Source: Certhia americana (lineage: Eukaryota > Chordata > Aves > Passeriformes > Certhiidae). From it: 64,000 bases of DNA. Positions 36,326 through 48,530 of the stretch are shown one piece after another. Location: NCBI GenBank assembly GCA_018697195.1, contig CM031878.1:67903426-67967425 (forward strand). The letters are read 5' to 3'. Positions within the stretch are counted from its first letter, which is position 1, and every line of letters begins with the position of its first letter. The translations under genes and the position numbers were made by a program. The notes beneath the pieces were generated by a model that saw only the letters and a program-made list of their open reading frames with translations, searched no databases and was not told where the DNA came from.

Positions 36326-38352
36326 CTGATCTTATCAAGGTTATTCAGGAGAATAACCTTCCTGCTAAACCCAGATCCCTTTGGAGACAATGGATGCATT
36401 GCTGATCCTGTATCTGAAAGCAGACTGGGAGGCTCCTTCATAGCAATCTGTGGCGGATAGGAAGAGCTGTCTTTGGCATGTAGGAAACCCTGGGCACTAG
36501 AGACCCATGATAGCCTCAGGGGCAGGATGGAGATAGATGTTGTCTCCCCCTTGGGGGACTCTCACCATAACTCCCATCCTGATGATTCCCCTGTCATCAT
36601 GTCATGAGGTGGCGGTATTTATTTTCCACTCTCTGGCTCTAGATATATTTCACATCATATTCTCTTTTCCCAGATTACTTTGCCTTGCAGCAGACACCTC
36701 CACAGCATGGTTATGAACACTTCATTCTGTGTGCTGTAGATGTGATTCTTAGCACTTGGACTTCACCTGTCTGATCCGTAAGGCCACCTCAAAGTGACGG
36801 ATGGGGACCACATGATGAGCTTATTATTTGATTTCATTGGATTAATATTTGTCACTGCAGCTATATATACTATCTGAGATGTGCTCAGTGGGGTTTGACC
36901 TATAATCTAGGGTCACTGACTTATTCGTTGGTCTATTTAGTCTTTCCAAGGATTTCCCTTAATCGGTAGGGTCTGTACTAGGAGAATGCAGACCCAGGGT
37001 CTGTAAGCCAGGGGAGCTCCAATTTGCATTGGACATTGCATGACAGAAGGTTCTTGGCAGCCTTTGAGGGTTCAAGAGATGCAAAATATTCCATACTTTT
37101 GAGACTGAATCTGCCTATTAACTGGAATGACAGAATGTAGGTTTGAAACACAAATATCCAAAATGTAAAATTGCCAGTAATCAGGTGTCTATAGTAAGAG
37201 TATAGTTGAGTTTTATTCATGGAAAGGAAAGGAAAATGTGCTGACCTCAGTTAATTCAATCACAGCTGAGATTCGACTTTACTCTGAGAAAAATAAGTGT
37301 AAAGTGTTAGGTAAGTGACTTTCAACAGAAAAAGACAACATGTACTTTCTTGCACATGTTGATTGCACAAACCTCACTGGGAATCTCAGAGACTCTTCTT
37401 GGCTCAGACTGAAACAAATGCATCAGGTATATGTGGATGATCCATGGAACAACTCAAAAAGCATGAAGTTTACATGTTTTTATGTCAAGGCAGAGAAGTC
37501 TGATTTCTGTATATGTATGTTTCTATATATGTCTGCTAGAGATGAAGTAGAAGCCAGATCAGGTCCAAGCTTTTGGACTTTCCAAAAGAAGCAGAAAAAT
37601 GACATATCTACCCTAGAGATGATCTTTAAGTGTTTCAATTTAGAAAAAGTTATTATGGTGGAAATAGTTCCTTATGACTTTTAGGATGGTTTCACCCTGT
37701 CCTACTGCTCTTAGGAGCACATTTCAGACAGCCTTACTGTAGGCACTTGAGGCTATCTGACAAATTGATGAACTAGCCAAGCATGAATGCTTTTTTCTTT
37801 TGCAGCTAATGCTCAAAATTAGGTTTTAAATTATGTCCCATTCAGACAGAAAAAGAAGTAATCAAATTAAATAAATATTTTTAAATCAAGCTTTGAATGT
37901 TGACACTTTGCAAGCAGAGACCAATCACTTTGTGGAGACATTTTCACATTTCAGCATGATTTCTCTTGAATTTCTCTAATCCATAAAACAGCATATACCA
38001 AATTGTGTAGTCTTCACACAGACAAACAGTGCTTCACCATCATTTATGAGCTTCTGAAACTTAGGTTTGTTCTGAGATGTTGCTATACAATCATGGCTCA
38101 TTGAACAAATATATGTAAAGAATATATGACAACAGTCATGATGACATTTGTAGTTTGATAAAAACCATAATACTGGCTGTGTATTACAGAAGTTTGTTAG
38201 AACCTGTTTGTCTTTCATTAATCCTTTCAGCAATAGTAATTACTTAGGAGAACATCCTAAATGAACAAGAACAAGAAGGAAAAAAAGAATATATATATGG
38301 TGTAGGTAAGGCAGATAGGTGGGAGAGAACTAACATAGGCACATAATATCTT
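36326..38352. other. Non-coding DNA, partly GC-richer
   Basis: It begins with a small hairpin (36337-36360). The part at about 36449-36812 is richer in G and C than its surroundings, starts TGTGGCGG and ends GGACCACA, which would suit an LTR, but I recognise no family and see no target duplication. The 114-codon frame at 37340-37684 resembles nothing known. Confidence 0.45.
36337..36360. repeat. 9-bp perfect inverted repeat
   Basis: Arms AAGGTTATT (36337-36345) and AATAACCTT (36352-36360) have a 6-nt loop, about 15 bp beyond the CR1 3' end. No role can be assigned. Confidence 0.55.
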
Positions 38353-38562
38353 AGAATTTTTAGGATTGGGGACCTAAAAGTTCTATTTCCAAACCTCATG
38401 CTGTGGGCAGGGGCAACTTCCACTAGTTGGTTATTCGGAACCACATCCAGCCTGGCCTTGGATACTTCCAGGGCTGAAGCACTGACACCTTCTCTGGGCA
38501 GCCTGTACCAGGGCCTGACCAACCTCACAGTGAAGATTTTCTTCCTAATATCTTCATTCCAG
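38353..38562 (-). mobile_element. CR1 LINE 3' fragment
   Basis: The plus strand runs through CTGTGGGCAGGGGCAACTTC, CACTAGTTGG, CATCCAGCCTGGCCTTGGAT, ACTTCCAGGGCTGAAG, TTCTCTGGGCAGCCTGTACC and GATTTTCTTCCTAATATCTT. This is the reverse complement of the CR1 C-terminal coding end plus 3' UTR. The terminal octamers are degraded (TTTTTAGGATT). About 210 bp, not coding. Confidence 0.92.
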
Positions 38563-41500
38563 ACTGTGTGCATACATTTTTATTGCACACTGGAATACTC
38601 CTAATGTAGCTGCATGTTCTAGATTAAAAATTTTCTAATAAACAACGATTCTTGTATAACTGAATTTCAATAGAGCATTATCTACTCAGTAGATTAAAAA
38701 AAATAGATTTTTAGACCTCAGTCTATTTTGCTGTTCTGATCAGTGCAACATTGACAGATACAATGATTTTAATATTTGCAACTAGATATTAATCTTTTAT
38801 CTCCGTCAGTCTAAGTGTAGCAAAATATAGTACTTGCCCAGCGGCCTAAAAGACTTTTTCTTTAACTATAAAACAATACAGAAATACAGAAACTATCTTT
38901 ATGCATTTATGTGGTATTTACTTTGTAAACAAGGTAAAAAATTTAAAATAGAAACTGCCCTGAGAAATGTGTTAAGAATAAAAGCCTAGAGCTGCAGGCC
39001 TGGATCTAGGTAAAAGAAGATTCATGATAGTTTGATTTACTTTATCCTGTAGGGATTTATAATTTTTTTCTTCCTAAACAGCACAAAGTACAAACCTGAA
39101 AGGGAACATCTGAAATAATATACAAATAAAGTTCCAAAATAATTCTCCCTGTGGTCTTGTCAGAAGAATTACAATGGCTAATGAATAAAAGGAAGGGTCA
39201 GAATATGATAAATTTCTCAAAAGATTGAACATAATTTTTCTCCAGTCTGGCTGATGTTGGTAAAATATTATATCATTCCAGACAAGTCCATCATAGCATT
39301 AGTCATGGATTCAATAAATCCATTTAAAAACAATTTTCTAGACAATTTAGTAGTGTCAAATGATGAAAAATTTAACCTTCATGGATTTTTTGAGTTCTTT
39401 CCCAAACACAAAGCTACAGTGTCAAAAGAGTTTCCTGACTTAGTTAAGTCTTAGAACTATCCCATGTCTGATGCGATAGTACATGGTTTAAGGGTTTTCA
39501 GCCCTTTTCCAATGAGCTATGCCATTTTCTCCCTTAGTTAGCTTTGGTACAAAAACTTGCTGTTCTCTAATCTCAGCCAATGCTCTCCGTACAAAAAACC
39601 ACCAAGAAAGCTTATGAGACACAACCTCAATATTTTTCAATTTTAATACATGCTTTTTTTCACTGACATAAATTCTTGCAATGTTATGTTTCTTGTAAAT
39701 AAGAATTAGGAGAAAAATAATACATATTTTTGACGTGATTTTCTGGGAAGGTCTCTTTAATGGCTTCTCTCTGCTAAATAATGTGCTTTATTGGCTGTAT
39801 AAAAGTGTAAAGAAAAAGTAAGTCAGAAAGGGGAGAGGATCATAGGCTTTGTTAAAAGATTGAGCTATTAAAAACATCTGAATCATAAAGTGCATTAGTG
39901 TTTAACTTCATTTAACATCAACCGTAAGTCATTGTTGTGTCTTTCCAAATTGAATACATTCAAATCATGAACAGAGAATTCTATGGTCATATTGGATAAT
40001 GTGGGCTTCTTTATAATAGTTTTCACATGAAATCTACCACAAAATCAACAACTAAAAAAAGTGCTTGAACCTTCTATTAAATAATGGCATGAGCATTTGT
40101 TTCTAATATGTCTTCCTATACATCTAACACTTTCATTTAGACTATTTTATAACCTTTGATTTTTTAATCTTCTTGCTAAACTGTAGCCGAACACTTAAGA
40201 TGCCCAGTAAAGATTGGCTATTAAGCATGTGACAGGAAAGCAACAGATCCTTGTTAAATTCTTAACTCAGTTTATGGGGCTCCAGGACCAAAATCTTTTT
40301 TACCTACAGCGTTAGCTGCAGAATGAAGTTCAAACAAAACTGACCACAACTGCAAAATGTTGATGTCATTTCTAGTGATTTGCTCCCAGTGAATCACAGC
40401 CAAAACAAAATGGTTTTCCTAACCTTGCTGACCTATATTCCTCTGAAACAGAAGAAAATCATGTGCCTTTCCCAGGGACGTAAAGTTCTGGTTAGTATTT
40501 TCAGCATGATAAAACTTCATGCCTTTTTGTCCTCAGAGGACAATAGAAAAATCAATGAAGGAGTCCAGAATGTCCATATGCTTTCATGATTTGAAAAAAG
40601 AAGGTCAGTAGAAGGTGGAAATAAAAAAACGTGACTACCATATCATTCTTGTCCACATCCTCTTTTGATACTAAAACTTCAACATCATTTTCAAATTGAC
40701 ATTGTACTTCTACTTCTACTTTTGACTATGAAATGGAGTTCCTGGGAAGAATTATTGAGTGATAGGTTCACCAGCTGCAGCAATGTTAAAGAAAGTTTTT
40801 TCTGTAGAGGTCCTGCTCAGAAGGATGGTCTGACTGGCTGTTGTGGCTCCACAGAGAGTGGAGCTATGACAGATTCACAGTTGGGAGCTAACAACCCAGC
40901 TCTTTCCTTCTTTGTATTTCATAATCAGCTTAAGTTTTAAGCCTAAGGATTTTTAAAACAGTCTTAGAGCTTTCATACAGTTTGAGGGATTTAGGAGGAC
41001 TCTTCCCCCTCAACACATACCATACAATTACCCCATATTAGATTATTTGTAAAAGAATTCAACATATGTTGGGAACCCTCCAGATGACAATAGAATTTTA
41101 TTGCCCTTCATCACCCTCCAGCAGCTAAAGAACAGATAATCTGCTGTGCCACTGGTTGATGCACCTCTTTGGAAGAATGCTATATTATTTCCTAAAGTGA
41201 GGAAAATTTCTCCATTTTTGACAGCAATTTCTTTTCCTGTCTACAGAAGCTGGAGTCTGTTGCTTATTTTTTACCCTGTATTTCTTCCTTGCTCCAGAAA
41301 TACACTGCTTCAATCAGTTACTCCACTGAAAGAACAGCTGTGCTTCGCAGATTCCAAGGCGCTGTAGGAACTTCATCAAAAGACATGTAGGTAAGCCAGA
41401 TGAAAGGCTACAAGCTCCATCATTGTTCCAAATGTTGAAGTAAATTCCCTATGAACCTGGTGAATCTGATCTCCATTACACAAACAACAATCACTGGAAG

Positions 41501-44371
41501 AAGATCTTGCTTCCGAGTTTTCATTCCTAACCTCCTCCACAATCAGCCCCACAGTGTGAAAAGTCATTACGTGTTTAATTTAAGCTCTAATTTCAAGAAA
41601 TTGCAAAATTCCAGACCATCTTTGAATAATGTTTTTGATTTTCAAAATAGATATTTATAGATATTTCTAAGATGAAAATTTATGATTTTATTTTTATAAA
41701 AGCAAATAGCGGCAGGTGTAAGAAGATGAGAATACTTATTGCTAAACATTTACTGTTTAAATGTAAACCCCCCCACTTTGGGTACGATAGTAGTGTTCTG
41801 TATTGTCACTCTGTAAGTGCTATTTGTTGTAAAAACAAGTAACAACTACAGACTTGAAATCTTAAACCACACATAGTAATGCTTTTATTAGTTGACCCTG
41901 CATGAGTCATTACTCAGACCTGTCAGTAGAAAATCCTTGGAGTCTTTACACCACTGTCTCTCTGTTTTTGCTTCAAGTGCTCTATTGAAATTGCCTGTGT
42001 CCTGATTATTTTGATCAGATACAGTTTTCTTAAGTGCATGATTGACTACCTCAGCTTGGTTTTGCTGCCCAGTGTTACTGGCATTCCAGTATGCCAATAA
42101 TCTGTTTTCTTTTATGCTTAACCTTTTCATCCTTCAATACATTTTCAGACCACAGTTTTGGACTTCTAGTCTATCATTACTGAGAGGTATTTATTCAACT
42201 ATTTCCAAATGCATTGCATTTTCTGAAAAAGATTGGCATAAATATTCTTTACTATAACGAAACATGAAGGAAGGAAACAGATTTAATTATCCAAAATAAA
42301 TTGCTGGCTCAGGCTTCAACTTTCTTAAGAAATTCAGAGGAAACTCTTTAATTAAAGCCAAGATATATTCTGTCTTATTTTTTCTATGTCTGCTTGTTGA
42401 TTTGCTTGACAGATTTCTTTCTTTTTCTGCATGTCTATTGGGACAATTATTTTTTTTTTTTTTTTTAAAGTAAGCAAATCTGATTTTGAATGGTCTGTGG
42501 CGAAATTTTCTAATGTTTTCCCATTGACTGATTTGAGTCCTGACAAGTATAGAAGACCTTAGTGTTTTGGATTGATATTTTCTGGTCAGGTCTCTGCTGC
42601 AAGCCAGTTACCTGAGGGGAAATTTGACCTGAGAGAATGGCAGTCAAAATAAATCGTTTAAAGAGAGGAATTTGGAAATATTAAGACCGAGTACTTGAAT
42701 CTTCCTGTGTGCTGGACACTGGAGCTTTCTGTTTGGAAAGGATTTTAGTCTTCATATCAGAAATATATTTTTTTCTGCTCCTATATTTTACCAGTTTTTA
42801 GGTCCTTGGGAAAAAATTATTGTTTACTGTGCAGAAGCACAGTAGACACCTTTAGTGATTTTTGGTGTGTAATATTCAAGAAATCTCCTCTATCTTGAAC
42901 ATGCTCCAAGAAATAGAGTGATCAGAGTTTACTTTGCAGTTCCAAGTATGAGCTGTTCTACTTTTCGCTGCTGAAGTATCATCTTGAATACACATTTCAA
43001 GAACAAGTGGGTCAGCCTGCATCTAGAGGAGGACAGCAAAACCAAGGAATCTGAAAAATTGCAGCTTGTCTAAGTTAGAATGGGGAATCAATCTATTAGG
43101 GTAGGACAAAACAGCATTAAAATTAATAAAAAAGGCTGAGGCTAGATATGGATACATCTTAGCATCATAGTAAAGCAACTGAATCCGCTGCTTAGAAAAG
43201 TTATAGAATCTATACTACTAAAATTTTTTCCAGAACAGTGAAGAAAAGTGTTATCTTCAGTATTTGATGCATGATTGTTTCTGCCTTGTAGCAGATAATG
43301 GAGTTAAATGTTCCCTCCAGGCTTATGAATGTAACCATAAACATTCAAAGCAAGACATGCAATATGATATTTTCCACCTTCCATCATGCACCTGATATAG
43401 GTGGTAAAAAGAGCAGACAAACCCTACAATGTTTATGAACTGAGGCTTGTTGTAATTGTGAAAGTGAATTGAATTTATAAATTGCATGAAGTAATATCTC
43501 TGAATCATTCCTTCAAGGCATTCTCTTTCCAGGGAGAGAAGAATGGTAGTGGTCATGATGCAGAACAGCATTAGGACAGTAGAAGATGGTTTCTTAGCAG
43601 GGTGATTGCATAAGCATCTGAAGAGCTGCATATGCAGTGTGTTTTGCAATGTTGAAACTTGAGCTGCTTTATCCCTCTTTCATTACCAGTTCAGGTATCA
43701 GCAGCACTTTATTTTAATTCCCCTTTCACCAAATGGATATCAAGCTCCATATTAAAGCACCACCTAAGTCAAGATGGTGCTCTGTTTAGGAGCTACTCTC
43801 AATATTTGCATGCACTCTTGTCTGGATATATAGTTACCAGACCAAGTCAATGAGACTGAAGGAAATGTAAGACAAGACATCAGAAGCTTTTAGTTCGTGG
43901 GGTGCAGTTTTAACTTAATTTCTGTTGTAAACTTTGTTAAAAAATGCTGCAAAGGGACTATAAAGATCCTCACCACCTGCATCAAAATTTGGTTAGTCTT
44001 AGTGTAAACTGATTGTTTAAGCAATAGTTCAAACTTTGTCCCAAAACGGATTCATATCTATACATGGCATCCCTGTTTGCATCACCCGACAAAGTGCCAA
44101 CAGAGCAATGAATCCCTGTTCTCTGTAAAAAACAATCTAATTCCACAAGGAAATGGTCAGAAATTATATCATGTCTCTGCTTTCAATTTAGAGTCATCTT
44201 AAGAACTTCTGCTGTTACTGAAGTTAGTAACAAATATGTATGTTATCATCCCATAAGCATTGGTGGATGATTATTTTAATTATTTATTTTAGTTAACAAG
44301 TGAATAATTTTGCATCTAAAGTGTTTCTTCGTGTTTTGTTTTCCACACATGCAGTGCAACAGGAGCCTGTT
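38563..44371. other. Unique non-coding AT-rich DNA
   Basis: No gene or interspersed repeat is recognised. A run of 17 T lies at 42450-42466. The 108-codon minus-strand frame at 43323-43649 has no family resemblance. Confidence 0.55.
42450..42466. repeat. T17 homopolymer
   Basis: Seventeen consecutive T with no retroposed sequence recognised beside it. Confidence 0.85.
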
Positions 44372-44427
44372 TGTAATAGCAGTTTCTGGTAGGCAGTAAT
44401 CAGTAATAAGCTCTTACTGCTATTACA
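44372..44427. repeat. 12-bp perfect inverted repeat with a 32-nt loop
   Basis: Arms TGTAATAGCAGT (44372-44383) and ACTGCTATTACA (44416-44427) are exact complements, and the loop adds partial pairing (GCAGTAATCAGTAATAAGC). The overall size of about 56 nt resembles a short hairpin precursor, but nothing else supports a microRNA. Confidence 0.6.
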
Positions 44428-47400
44428 GCCCTATTTTTTCTCATCAGTATTCCCCATAATTTTGACTCAGTCAAAAGAAGAAATTAAGAGTGAAAATAAC
44501 TTTTAAAAATTTTATTAAAATCAGAAAAAAACACAAAAATGAAAATAACATCTACATAAAACCAAAACAGAACACAAAGAAACATGAGCAACTCTAAGGG
44601 CTTCTGTTTGCTTCCCCCAGTTTGCAATATGTTCTAATTAATGGAATATTCATAAGATTGTTCATAAGATTGGGAAAGAAGCCACAAAATGACAGATCTC
44701 AGAGAGATAACATTCCTTAGACATAAATAGGTGAAAGTTTTATAAATTTGTGAGCAAATAGAACTTATTCTGAGCATGAGGAATTTATAATTAATGGTGA
44801 GAATCCCCTACTTGGCCAGTACACAATTTAGAAAAGGCAACTGCAAAAGAGGAAGACAGGAGGACTAAATTAGTCAATAGCACTTAAGCGATATCTCTTT
44901 TTCCCATAAATGAGGCAGAAATTCTTCAAGAAAACAGTGTTCATTTTGGTGTGGATTGAATTTCTGCCATCATACATTTCTGTATGTGCTTTGCAAAGAC
45001 GAAGATGCAAGGGAAACTTTTGTCTCAAATAAAGAAAAAGGGATTTGGATTTCCAGTCTCCTGTAGTTCTGTCTAGCTAGCATGACTTTGAAACCATTCA
45101 CCATATTTCCTTATCAGGCAGAGGGGTTTGGAGACAGACACTAAATACTGTCCTAATCCAAATAAGAAGAAATTAGCACTTAGGCAATGGTCAAATGAAA
45201 AGGAAAAGACTTCTTGGCTGTAAGAGATAAATATCATTCTAAGTATCTTATGATTTTGGTTGATGTCCACTGTAAGGGTAAGGCTAGAAGGCAGGCTTCA
45301 TGTCTGTGGTGGAATAAAGTAGCAGAGTTTGATAACACCACAGACCTCTAGTGGTGTCTAGAAAGGAAACTGGTCAAGTGCAATAACTAGATATTAGAAG
45401 ATAATGAACTAGCCTTCTCTCACTGATGTTATGAACATTTGTATTAAGTGCCAGATGATTATTTATGTAGAAGCAACAGCTTTTTGTCCTATTTTATCAC
45501 AGAATCTATGCGCAGCTGTGCCAGAAACATATTTTTCAGTCCTTATTAAAGAGATTTATAAGACATAGGGTAAAATTTGTGGTAGGAGTTGAATTTACAC
45601 CCTTTAAGTAATCTCCTTCTGGAGATTATCAAAACAAAAATGAGCCTCGCTACTTCTTTTTATTCAAGTGTGAAGTGCAAGATCTGAACAGCGACTCAGA
45701 AGTACTACTGTTTTTCCACTAAACTGTTGTATCTGCAATTATCCTGTAAGAACGACTTCATCTGTCCTTCCTCAGATTTCTGGCAAAGTCCACTGAACCA
45801 GCTGCTGTGGAGTGGACTGAACCTGTGCTAAGCCTGTGCTCAGGGAATTTACACCTTGACTCCTTCTGCCATACTTCTACCCAACTGAAACAATCTGCTA
45901 TACACTGGAAAACCAAAATTATAGAACTTTGTTAGGTAAATGCTAAAAAATTTATGCTCAGCTAACAGTTTTGGAATGGAAGATTGGATAATTTAAAAAA
46001 AACCCTGGCTGACAGGAGGAGGTCAAGCACATTGTCCTGGGGCTACATCATTTGCAAGGACGCTGGCAGCATATGGCAACATTTTTCTATACCAAGCAGT
46101 GAAACAGTTAAGACAGTAGACTGTGGTAAGGCAGTATTCTATGTTAAAATAAACACATTATCTGAGGCATATTGACCCTCTGTTACTTACAATAACATCT
46201 ACAAGGAGCCTGGATGTTAAAATGACTAAGAAAGAGGAATTAAAGTGGCTTTAATGCATTTAGGCATTTCTAAGTTGGCAGAAGCCTTTCCCAGGTACTC
46301 CCCAAAATCTTGAATTAGGTACATTTGACAAGAACTCTTCAACTTCCTTGTCAGGAATTGCCTGCAAACACATTTTTAAGTAAATATTTTCCCCAGTATT
46401 GTTCACAGGACAAACTGCCACAAGGGTTTCTCTGTTGGCAGAACTCTTCAGATTATTTTAATTCAAATATTTTTTTGCACTGAATAATAACAGTCATTTT
46501 CTTTTTCAAAATCACATGCTTTATCAAAAATTTATTTCAAGCTTTCCGAAGCACATCTTTAGAATTACAGTCTTGAAAATGTGCTTTTCTGTTTCCAAAT
46601 ATATTCTGAAGGAACTGTTTTTAAATGAAACCTTTCAAGGATCTATAGGAGCACTACTAAAAAAGTGCTTCACAAAAAAAAAAAAAAAGGTGAGATTTTG
46701 ATTGAAAATATCAAATTAGAATAATGTTTCTCTTGAAATCTCATTATGTCTTGCACAGGAATATAAAAGAAAATAAATATAAAACAACATAGAACATTTT
46801 CTGCCCAAATCTACTAATTTATAGGTAGGGGGCATAATCTTGCAAAAGACCCTTAAATAATTGTTTGAATTTTTTAAGTTGAAACATGTCTTAAAGCGTA
46901 GTTAAAAAATAAAAAAAGAAGTAGCAAAATAAAACCAAAACACCAGACATATCAGCACTAAAACAAAACCCCAAGCCCTGCATCTTTTAAAATGACACAG
47001 AAGACCTCTTTGGAAGCAATGCAACATTAACTGGCCATCTAGATGTTCCAAACTGATTAAGAGTTCTCTCAGCCCTGACAGACGTTTATTGATATTTGAG
47101 GACTCTTTCTCAGTGAAAAAGCATCCTCTGTGTCCTCCCTGCTTTCTACAGCTTGTCAGTCTCAGGTGAAGATGAACATGTTAATTGACTGCCTTGTTAA
47201 TTTATTAATGAATAATGACAGAAAGAATAGTGCTGAATGCTTATAAAATTCATCTTTCAGTGAAGAACTATCTGTGTTTTAATACTTTTAACTACCTTTC
47301 ATTACTAATTTAGTCATCATTGTACATTATACTTAAAGATCAACAACACCCAGCAAACTGCTGCTTTATTATGGAGTTGAATGTATTGAAGAGGAAAGAA

Positions 47401-48304
47401 TTACATGTACCAGACAACAGTTGGGGCTCTCATCTGTATTGTGTTACAAGGAGAGGTGAAACTGCATTAGCATTTGAAAGTAGGATGCAGAATAATTATA
47501 TTCAATTAACTAAGGACTCCTTGGGCAGCAGCCCAACTGAGAACTACACATGACAAGACCAGGCACTAAGACCAAAAAACAAATTGGTTTGAATTCTGTA
47601 CTCCCCCAGCGCTAATAAATATGCTGTTAAATATGCAGCTACAGTGAATGAATAGCTAGTTTAATACCGGTAGAAGTGGCATTGTTTACTGCTTTGCAAC
47701 AGTTCTGCAGGCCCCACTGAGGCTTGCAGGTGGTGTCTGACTTTCTCTGCAAGAATATGGACATGTTAAATACCTGTTACCATACTTCACATTCTCTCTT
47801 ACTCTGCAAGGAAAGAAATTTGCATTCATTAGTAGGTATTCCTGTTTCTATTAGACTCCTGTAGCAGCAACAAAACTTCTTACCATTGATCTTATTCCAC
47901 CACTAGCAGGACGGTAATTTCTTGAGGATTTCACTCCATGGGTAATGAAGCTAATGATGCCTGTCTCTGAATTGGGAAGTTTACACATGATACAGAGAGT
48001 GGACACGCAGAAGGTAAGTAGTTACTTTCAAGGCCCTGCCAGCAAGTGCCCCACCAAAACAGAGTTAGTATTTCATAATTGCTTTCTAACCTCTGCACCC
48101 AAGAAAAGCAGAGTTTTACCCCAGATTCCATGACTTTCACTGGGGCCATGTGGACATAGAGGCTTACTGCAGCAGAAAACCATAACTGGGAATTATGGTT
48201 GCAGCTAGACAAATGCCATTTGAGAGCATGAAACTTCTGTAGGATTGCATCCCCTAAACATAATTTCTTCACTGAAAAACTAGCATATCTTTAAATTATT
48301 TGAT
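44428..48304. other. Unique non-coding AT-rich DNA
   Basis: No gene or repeat is recognised. An A15 run lies at 46674-46688. A 113-codon minus-strand frame at 47931-48272 is not recognisable. Confidence 0.55.
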
Positions 48305-48368
48305 TTCCGTGAGAATTAACTGGTGTCGCAAAGAATTTTCTTTGCGACACCAGTTAATTCTCACGGAA
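48305..48368. repeat. Perfect 31-bp inverted repeat with a 2-nt loop
   Basis: The left arm is 48305-48335 (starts TTCCGTGAG, ends GCAAAGAA) and the right arm is 48338-48368 (starts TTCTTTGCG, ends CACGGAA). They are exact reverse complements over all 31 positions, separated by TT. Each arm has two CpG sites (CCGTG and GTCGC), unusual in this AT-rich region and unmutated in both arms. Flanks are weakly similar (TTATTTGAT on the left, TTATTTTTT on the right), which could be AT-rich chance or a decayed target duplication. Possibilities are a very recent template-switch duplication, a foldback-type mobile fragment, or an assembly or library artefact. No promoter, terminator or RNA-gene motif is visible. 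Confidence 0.9.
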
Positions 48369-48453
48369 TTATTTTTTCAGGAAACAGAAATTTTCAGAAA
48401 AAATTTCCTGATTGTCTAATTTATCTCCTTCTATATCCCTTCTTTTGCATCTT

Positions 48454-48530
48454 CACAGAATCACAGAATCACAGATTATTCTGAGTTGGAAGGAACATGC
48501 AAGCATCGAGTTCCAACTCTTAAGTGAACT
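48454..48530 (-). mobile_element. CR1 LINE 3' end, very short
   Basis: The plus strand shows ACAGAATCACAGAATCACAG, then TTCTGAGTTGGAAGGAACAT, a GCAAGCATCGAG block and TTCCAACTCTTAAGTGAAC. This is the reverse complement of a CR1-type terminus with a subfamily-specific body. Under 80 bp remain. It sits 85 bp from the perfect hairpin. Confidence 0.8.

Noticed and set aside
37340..37684. 114-codon plus-strand frame in unique DNA
   Set aside because: There is no recognisable domain, and its length is not exceptional for 64 kb of non-coding sequence read in six frames. Conservation or transcription data could reopen it.
43323..43649. 108-codon minus-strand frame
   Set aside because: No family resemblance; composition follows the AT-rich background.
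46674..46688. A15 run as the tail of a processed pseudogene
   Set aside because: No recognisable cDNA-like sequence or target duplication precedes it.
47931..48272. 113-codon minus-strand frame with two similar LESNY segments
   Set aside because: No known family and no other support for coding; the repeat is too short to mean a domain.
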